This document shows positions 40,430 to 44,701 of a stretch of 44,701 nucleotides of DNA, piece after piece. Below the pieces are notes generated by a model. That model was not told the DNA's origin. It was given only the letters and a program-made list of their open reading frames with translations, and did no database searches. The position numbers were made by a program, and so were the translations under genes. The DNA is taken from assembly GCA_021372615.1 (NCBI GenBank), contig JAJFUB010000141.1, forward strand, positions 1 to 44,701, in the 5' to 3' direction. Source of the stretch: a bacterium (GTDB lineage Bacteria > Armatimonadota > Zipacnadia > Zipacnadales > UBA11051). The first letter of the stretch is position 1; each line of letters starts with the position of its first letter.

Positions 40430-42442
40430 ATGCACGACATGTCTCTGTTGCGTGACCTGCTGGTGGTCATCGCGGCCTCGCTGGTCGTGGTTGTGGTACT
40501 GCGGCGTCTGCGCGTGCCGCCCGTCGTCGGCTTCCTCGTCTCGGGCATCCTAATCGGTCCCGGGGGACTGAAGCTCGTCGGCGACCGCGAGGCTGTGGAG
40601 ATGCTGGCCGAGGTGGGCGTCGCCCTGCTGCTCTTCACCATCGGGCTCAAGTTCTCGCTGCGCGAGATGCTGCGGCTGCGCCACTGGGTCTTCGGGGCAG
40701 GCCTGCTACAGGTCGTGCTGACGATCGGCGCGACGCTGGGCGCATGCCGGTTGTTTGGTCTACCGCCTCGTCTCGGCGTGTTCGTGGGTTTCGTCGTCGC
40801 CCTGTCCTCAACGGCGATCGTCCTCAAGCTGCAGGAGGAGCGCGGTGAGAGCGACACACCCTCCGGGCGCCTGTGCCTGAGCGTCCTCATCTTCCAGGAC
40901 CTGGCGGTCGTGCCACTCCTGCTGCTGGTGCCCATGCTGGAGACGGGGCTCGCGGACTGGGCGGGCGCGCTGCTGGGATTGCTCCGCTCACTGGCCCTGG
41001 TCGCACTGCTGCTAGTCGTCGCGCGGCTGCTCATTCCGCTGGTGCTGGAGACCGTCGTCCGTGTCCGCAGCCCCGAGGTGTTCGTCCTCACGATCATCGC
41101 CCTGGCGATGGGGACGGCCTATGTGTCGGCGCAGGCTGGCCTGTCGTTGGCTCTCGGGGCGTTCCTGGCGGGCATCGTCATCTCCGAGACCGACTACTCC
41201 CATCACGTCATCGCCCAGATCATGCCGGTGCGCGACGCCCTCAGCAGCCTCTTCTTCATCTCCATCGGTATGCTCGTGTCCCCATCGGCGTGGTTGGGCG
41301 CCGCGGGTACGCTGGCGGTGCTCATTCCGGGCCTCGTCGTGCTCAAAGCGTTGGTCGTCGTCCTGGTGGGGCTCTGCTTCGGCCTGGGACTGCGCAACGG
41401 CCTCCTGGCTGGCCTGGCGCTCGCGCAGGTCGGGGAGTTCTCGTTCGTACTGCTGCGCGCGGCGGGGCCCGGTCTCCTCGACGAGACCACCGGGCAACTG
41501 CTCCTGTCTTCCTCGGTTGCCACGATGCTGCTGACCCCGTTGCTCATGGCCCTGGCGCCGGCGGCGGCGGTGCGCCTGCAGGCTGCCGCCCATCGCCTGG
41601 TGTCTCTCCCCCCTCCGTCGTCCCGCCAGGACGAGGCTGCGGGGGAGGGCCCGCCACCGCTGAGCGACCATGTGGTCATCGTCGGCTACGGCGTGAACGG
41701 CCGCAATGTGGCGCGGGTGCTGGCCCGGCTGGAGACCCCGTTTGTCGTGGTGGAGCTGAACCCCTACACGGCGCGGGAGGTGACGGAGGCAGGAACACCG
41801 CTGGTCTACGGGGACGCCTGTCAGGAGCCGCTGCTGCGCCAGGCCGGGGTCGAGCGGGCCCGCGTGCTCGTCGTCGCTGTCGCCGACCCTCTGGCCGTAC
41901 GCTGCATCACGGCCATCGCGCGGGGCCTGCACCCGACGCTGCGGATCATCGTGCGTACGCGTTTCGTGGCGGAAGTGGAGGAACTGACGCGCCTGGGAGC
42001 AGATGAGGTCGTGCCCGAGGAGTTCGAGACCTCGCTCGAGCTGGTTGGGCGCGTGATGGCTGCCTACGGCGCGCCGGCCTGGCGAGTCGAGCGCGCCCAG
42101 GCAGCGCTGCGGCGTCAGGGCTATCTGGCCCTGCGCGACCCGGCGTGCGGACAGGCCCCGCGAGCCACCATGGCTCTACTCCTGGCCGACGCTGACGTCG
42201 AAGTCGTGGAACTGGAGGATGGGGCGCGTGGGGTGGGCGCCACCTTGCGGCAGTTGGACCTGCGCGCCCGCACCGGCGCAGCCGTGGTGGCCCTTGTGCG
42301 CCGCGCTGAGCCCATCGCCAACCCCTCGGCCGATGAGGCGCTGGAGGCCGGTGATCGGGTCGTGCTCATGGGGGATGCAGCGGCCTTGACGCGCGCTGAG
42401 ACACTGCTGACTGCCCGGCCGGAAGCCGAAGTCAGTCAATGA
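40430..42442 (+). CDS. Kef-type K+/H+ antiporter (CPA2) with TrkA domains
   Basis: A 670-residue membrane antiporter. About 12 transmembrane helices (1-390) form the CPA2 sodium/proton-exchanger domain, including SGILIGPGGLKLV, the helix-5 region with SSTAIVLKLQ, and FLAGIVISETDYSHHV. A cytosolic TrkA-N/RCK domain follows (about 412-530; VIVGYGVNGRNVARVL, NAD-type GxGxxG), then a TrkA-C domain (about 580-665, ending LEAGDRVVLMGDAAAL). This resembles KefB/KefC and YbaL. It expels potassium or sodium in exchange for protons, with nucleotide control through RCK. An ATG at 40439 is another possible start. It stands alone between the hairpin and the converging SDR gene. Confidence 0.9.
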   Translation: MHDMSLLRDLLVVIAASLVVVVVLRRLRVPPVVGFLVSGILIGPGGLKLVGDREAVEMLAEVGVALLLFTIGLKFSLREMLRLRHWVFGAGLLQVVLTIGATLGACRLFGLPPRLGVFVGFVVALSSTAIVLKLQEERGESDTPSGRLCLSVLIFQDLAVVPLLLLVPMLETGLADWAGALLGLLRSLALVALLLVVARLLIPLVLETVVRVRSPEVFVLTIIALAMGTAYVSAQAGLSLALGAFLAGIVISETDYSHHVIAQIMPVRDALSSLFFISIGMLVSPSAWLGAAGTLAVLIPGLVVLKALVVVLVGLCFGLGLRNGLLAGLALAQVGEFSFVLLRAAGPGLLDETTGQLLLSSSVATMLLTPLLMALAPAAAVRLQAAAHRLVSLPPPSSRQDEAAGEGPPPLSDHVVIVGYGVNGRNVARVLARLETPFVVVELNPYTAREVTEAGTPLVYGDACQEPLLRQAGVERARVLVVAVADPLAVRCITAIARGLHPTLRIIVRTRFVAEVEELTRLGADEVVPEEFETSLELVGRVMAAYGAPAWRVERAQAALRRQGYLALRDPACGQAPRATMALLLADADVEVVELEDGARGVGATLRQLDLRARTGAAVVALVRRAEPIANPSADEALEAGDRVVLMGDAAALTRAETLLTARPEAEVSQ

Positions 42443-43151
42443 GGAACCCGCCGTTGATGTCCATGACCTCACCGGTGATGTAGCCCGCGAAGTCTGACGC
42501 CAGGAAGGCCACGGCGGCGGCGACCTCCTGCGGCGTGCCCAGCCGGCCGACGGGAATCTGCGCGGCTAGCTCGGCGCGGATCGCCGGGTCGGTCATCTCT
42601 GTCTCAATGAACGCCGGGGCCAGCGCGTTGGCCGTGACGTGCGGCGCGCCCTCGCGCGCCAGCGACTTCGTCAGGCCCATCAGCCCGGCCTTGGAGGCCG
42701 TGTAGGCCGCCCCCGTGGTCAGGCCCCCCGCCTTGCCGGCCATGCTCCCCATGTTGATGATCCGCCCCCACCCCCGCTCCTTCATCTGCGGCAGCACCAT
42801 CCGGCTGAGCATGAACGCCCCGGTCAGGTTGACCTTGAGCACATGCTCGAACAGCTCTGTATCCAGCTCCGGCAGGCGCTCCTTGCTCTGCACCCCGGCG
42901 TTGTTGACGAGGATGTCCACGCCACCGAAGGCCTCGGTCATCTGCGCCACGGCGGCCTGCAGTTCCGTCTCCACCGTCACGTCCGCGGCCAGCGGCAGCA
43001 CCATGTCGGGCAGGTTCGCCAGCGCGCAGGTGTTCATGTCCAACGCAGCGACCAGGCAGCCTTCGTCGCGCAGACGCAAAGCGATGGCGCGTCCGAGGCC
43101 TTGCGCCGCGCCTGTCACCAGTGCCGTCTTCCCGGACAGTCCCAGGTCCAT
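42432..43151 (-). CDS. SDR family NAD(P)-dependent oxidoreductase
   Basis: A 239-residue classical SDR similar to FabG and to sugar-acid dehydrogenases such as KduD. The cofactor motif is TGAAQGLG, followed by NNAGVQS, catalytic Ser in INMGSMAGK, YTASK (Tyr-x3-Lys), and the C-terminal ITGEVMDINGGFLID. Asp at the end of strand 2 (ALDMNTC) suggests NAD(H) preference. Its ATG follows the UxaE-like gene's stop by one base (TGACATG), so it should act in the same pathway. FabG-type fatty acid function cannot be excluded, but the coupling favours sugar-acid oxidoreduction. The 3' end overlaps the converging antiporter gene by 11 bases. Confidence 0.88.
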   Translation of the reverse strand: MDLGLSGKTALVTGAAQGLGRAIALRLRDEGCLVAALDMNTCALANLPDMVLPLAADVTVETELQAAVAQMTEAFGGVDILVNNAGVQSKERLPELDTELFEHVLKVNLTGAFMLSRMVLPQMKERGWGRIINMGSMAGKAGGLTTGAAYTASKAGLMGLTKSLAREGAPHVTANALAPAFIETEMTDPAIRAELAAQIPVGRLGTPQEVAAAVAFLASDFAGYITGEVMDINGGFLID

Positions 43152-43152
43152 G

Positions 43153-44634
43153 TCAGTCCTCCCTGGCCTCGGCCAGATGCAGCCCGTCAATCATCCGCAG
43201 CGTCAGCTCCTCGACCGCCTGGTCGAACCGTCGCCGGAAGGTCGCGTCGCTGCGCACGTAGCGCAGCAGCGCCTCCCGCCAGGGGCGGCCACCCGTCTCG
43301 TCCCGCATGTTGAGCGACAGGTACTCGTTGAAGCGGAAGAAGTCGGCACGCGGATCGCGGCGCAGGCTCGGGGCGCGCTTCACCTGCTCATCGTAGGCGG
43401 CAACCTGCTGCCGCAATGACGGCGTCACCAGCGGGCCACCAGTGGCCAACTCGTGGCGCAGGTACGTCTCGACCGCATCGAAGAGGCCCTCATACAGCAC
43501 CCGTCCCGTGCTGCCCGGCGGCAGGGCCGCCAGGTGTTCGAGGAGCAGTTCGTAGTACTGGTCGCTGACCTTGAACTTGCAGTTCCCGCCGCAGCCGGCC
43601 ACGATCGCGGCCCACGTCCCGGCGCCCCTGTTGGTGTCGGGGTTGGTCCCGTCGCCCGAGTGGATCGAGAGCAGCCCGCCGGCGATGCCACGCACGATGG
43701 CATCCTGCTGCCGCACCCGTCGCGTGAGCAGCGCAAGATCGCCCGTGTAGTCCAGCCGCTTGGCGAAACCGACGTTGGGCCCCAGGTAGTGGCAGGGCAA
43801 GCCGAGCGACTGCCACTCGACGAGGGTGAAGAGCGCCTCGCGCGGCGTCGTGGGACCGGCGGTCTCGTCCAGCGCGATCTCCCAGCTGAACGGCTGGTCG
43901 CCCAGCTTCTCCCGGCAGTACCGGTACAGCTCCGCGCTGGCCTGCAGGCTGTCGTGGAACTTCAGCGCCAGCCGCATGGCCTGTGATGCGGAGATACTGA
44001 CCGAGACGCGACCCCCGCCGTACGCGGGGAGGCGCCACGCGCGCCCGTAGCGGTCGAGCAGGTCGCGCCCCGGCTGGCCGGGAAAGCGCCGCCGGAACTC
44101 GCGCTCGACTGCTGCCCCGGTCAGCCGGTCGGCCCCGAGCCAGTACAGGTCGGAGGCGTCAATGGTGAAGCAGCCGACGAGACCCGTGGCGGCAGCCTCG
44201 TCAATGCACAGCCGGTAGTAGGCCAGGGAGCGCTGCAACTGCTCGGGGCTGACGTGCCCGTGCGCATGGTCACCGGAGATGCGCCGCAGTGACGCGGCCT
44301 GCGACCCGATCAGGATCATGTGGTCGCCCTCGATCTCTACGGCCACACCGAGGCGCCGGGCCTCGCGGTCGCCGAGGGTCATGTACTCACGGATCGAGGT
44401 GCCGGTGTGGCCGCGGGTGATCTCCCACGTGCCGGGCGGGGCGGTGATGACGCTCTCGGGCGCGGTCTCACGGCCGAAGGAGAGCGTCAACTCGCCGGGC
44501 ACCCCGCGCGCCCGGTAGGCCGCAAGGATGCCCGGCAGGAACAGCTCCGGCAGGCGGATGCCCGTCGAGGAATGGCGCACGACGCCGAGCCAGGTGGCGC
44601 CGGCGTCGCCCTGATGCCGCAATGATTGAGTCAT
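43153..44634 (-). CDS. uxaE: UxaE-type tagaturonate epimerase family protein
   Basis: A 493-residue member of the UxaE family, whose Thermotoga representative epimerises D-tagaturonate to D-fructuronate in hexuronate breakdown. Diagnostic blocks seen here are EIALDETAGPTTPREALFTL, YLGPNVGFAKRLDYTGDL, LLSIHSGDG and VGCFTIDASDLYW. The residues Asp/His/Glu that could bind the divalent metal are conserved within these. The ATG at 44634 is the first of the frame. The downstream SDR is translationally coupled, which fits a two-enzyme hexuronate step. Family assignment is from remembered blocks and is moderately sure. The 67 bases to the window edge show no promoter. Confidence 0.7.
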   Translation of the reverse strand: MTQSLRHQGDAGATWLGVVRHSSTGIRLPELFLPGILAAYRARGVPGELTLSFGRETAPESVITAPPGTWEITRGHTGTSIREYMTLGDREARRLGVAVEIEGDHMILIGSQAASLRRISGDHAHGHVSPEQLQRSLAYYRLCIDEAAATGLVGCFTIDASDLYWLGADRLTGAAVEREFRRRFPGQPGRDLLDRYGRAWRLPAYGGGRVSVSISASQAMRLALKFHDSLQASAELYRYCREKLGDQPFSWEIALDETAGPTTPREALFTLVEWQSLGLPCHYLGPNVGFAKRLDYTGDLALLTRRVRQQDAIVRGIAGGLLSIHSGDGTNPDTNRGAGTWAAIVAGCGGNCKFKVSDQYYELLLEHLAALPPGSTGRVLYEGLFDAVETYLRHELATGGPLVTPSLRQQVAAYDEQVKRAPSLRRDPRADFFRFNEYLSLNMRDETGGRPWREALLRYVRSDATFRRRFDQAVEELTLRMIDGLHLAEARED

Positions 44635-44701
44635 GCACGTTCACGCGCTTAGGGCGCGGGTGCCGCGTCGTGTGCGGCGGGCCCCGCGTCGGTCCGTGGG
44701 G

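Noticed and set aside
1-44701. CRISPR arrays, insertion sequences, tRNA or rRNA genes, prophage
   Set aside because: No regularly spaced repeats, transposase or integrase motifs, or RNA gene signatures were seen. A tRNAscan or Infernal run would be needed to exclude a cryptic tRNA.

Overview
The window is a GC-rich bacterial chromosome segment with about 37 genes packed on both strands. No rRNA, tRNA, CRISPR array, integrase or transposase was seen. Two secreted prepilin-type proteins carry the [14 protein letters not shown]...FPVFA(K/R)AREKARQ leader typical of Armatimonadota and neighbouring candidate phyla such as WS1. With a T-box riboswitch, LacI-type regulation and a flavin/heterodisulfide reductase complex, this suggests an anaerobic or facultative member of that part of the tree. 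The phylum is an inference; no marker gene in the window settles it.

Layout. 1-4.1 kb: end of a TPR protein, a metallo-beta-lactamase-fold hydrolase, a family-4-type glycosyltransferase and a secreted PDZ protein. 4.3-6.8 kb: a small secreted peptide gene coupled to a double-PDZ protein. 6.9-9.8 kb (minus): an ABC ATPase, ABC permease and membrane-anchored TPR protein. 10.0-17.7 kb (plus): hdrC-hdrB-[mntA-hepT]-hdrA-flxD-flxC-[NTase-like gene]-flxB, an almost complete FlxABCD-HdrABC NADH dehydrogenase/heterodisulfide reductase locus. It is interrupted by a nucleotidyltransferase/HEPN toxin-antitoxin pair and by a second gene with nucleotidyltransferase-like motifs. 17.7-19.2 kb: a small membrane protein and ilvC. 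19.3-21.8 kb (minus): a prepilin, a LacI regulator with its own promoter and operator, and a second prepilin. 21.9-30.8 kb (minus): ilvD-ilvB-(secreted unknown)-ilvN-pentapeptide protein-flxA-gmhB-like-ceramidase-like-lepB. This run is headed by a consensus promoter and a T-box riboswitch whose specifier codon is probably GUC (valine). 31.4-40.3 kb (plus): a Cys-rich/GDPD fusion, an M14 carboxypeptidase-like protein, an SDR, two FAD_oxidored-type flavoproteins, gatB and a membrane TPR/zinc-ribbon protein. 40.4-44.6 kb: a Kef-type K+/H+ antiporter, then (minus) a UxaE-type hexuronate epimerase coupled to an SDR.

How the parts fit. FlxA, encoded 7 kb away on the other strand, supplies the NADH-oxidising flavoprotein that the hdr-flx cluster lacks. 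Together the seven proteins should oxidise NADH and split electrons between ferredoxin and a disulfide-type acceptor. No DsrC-like partner is encoded here. The Flx-Hdr genes are interleaved with branched-chain amino acid genes: ilvC follows flxB, and flxA lies inside the T-box-led ilv run. Two families of palindromic intergenic repeats recur in the window, and several copies sit between hdr and flx genes.
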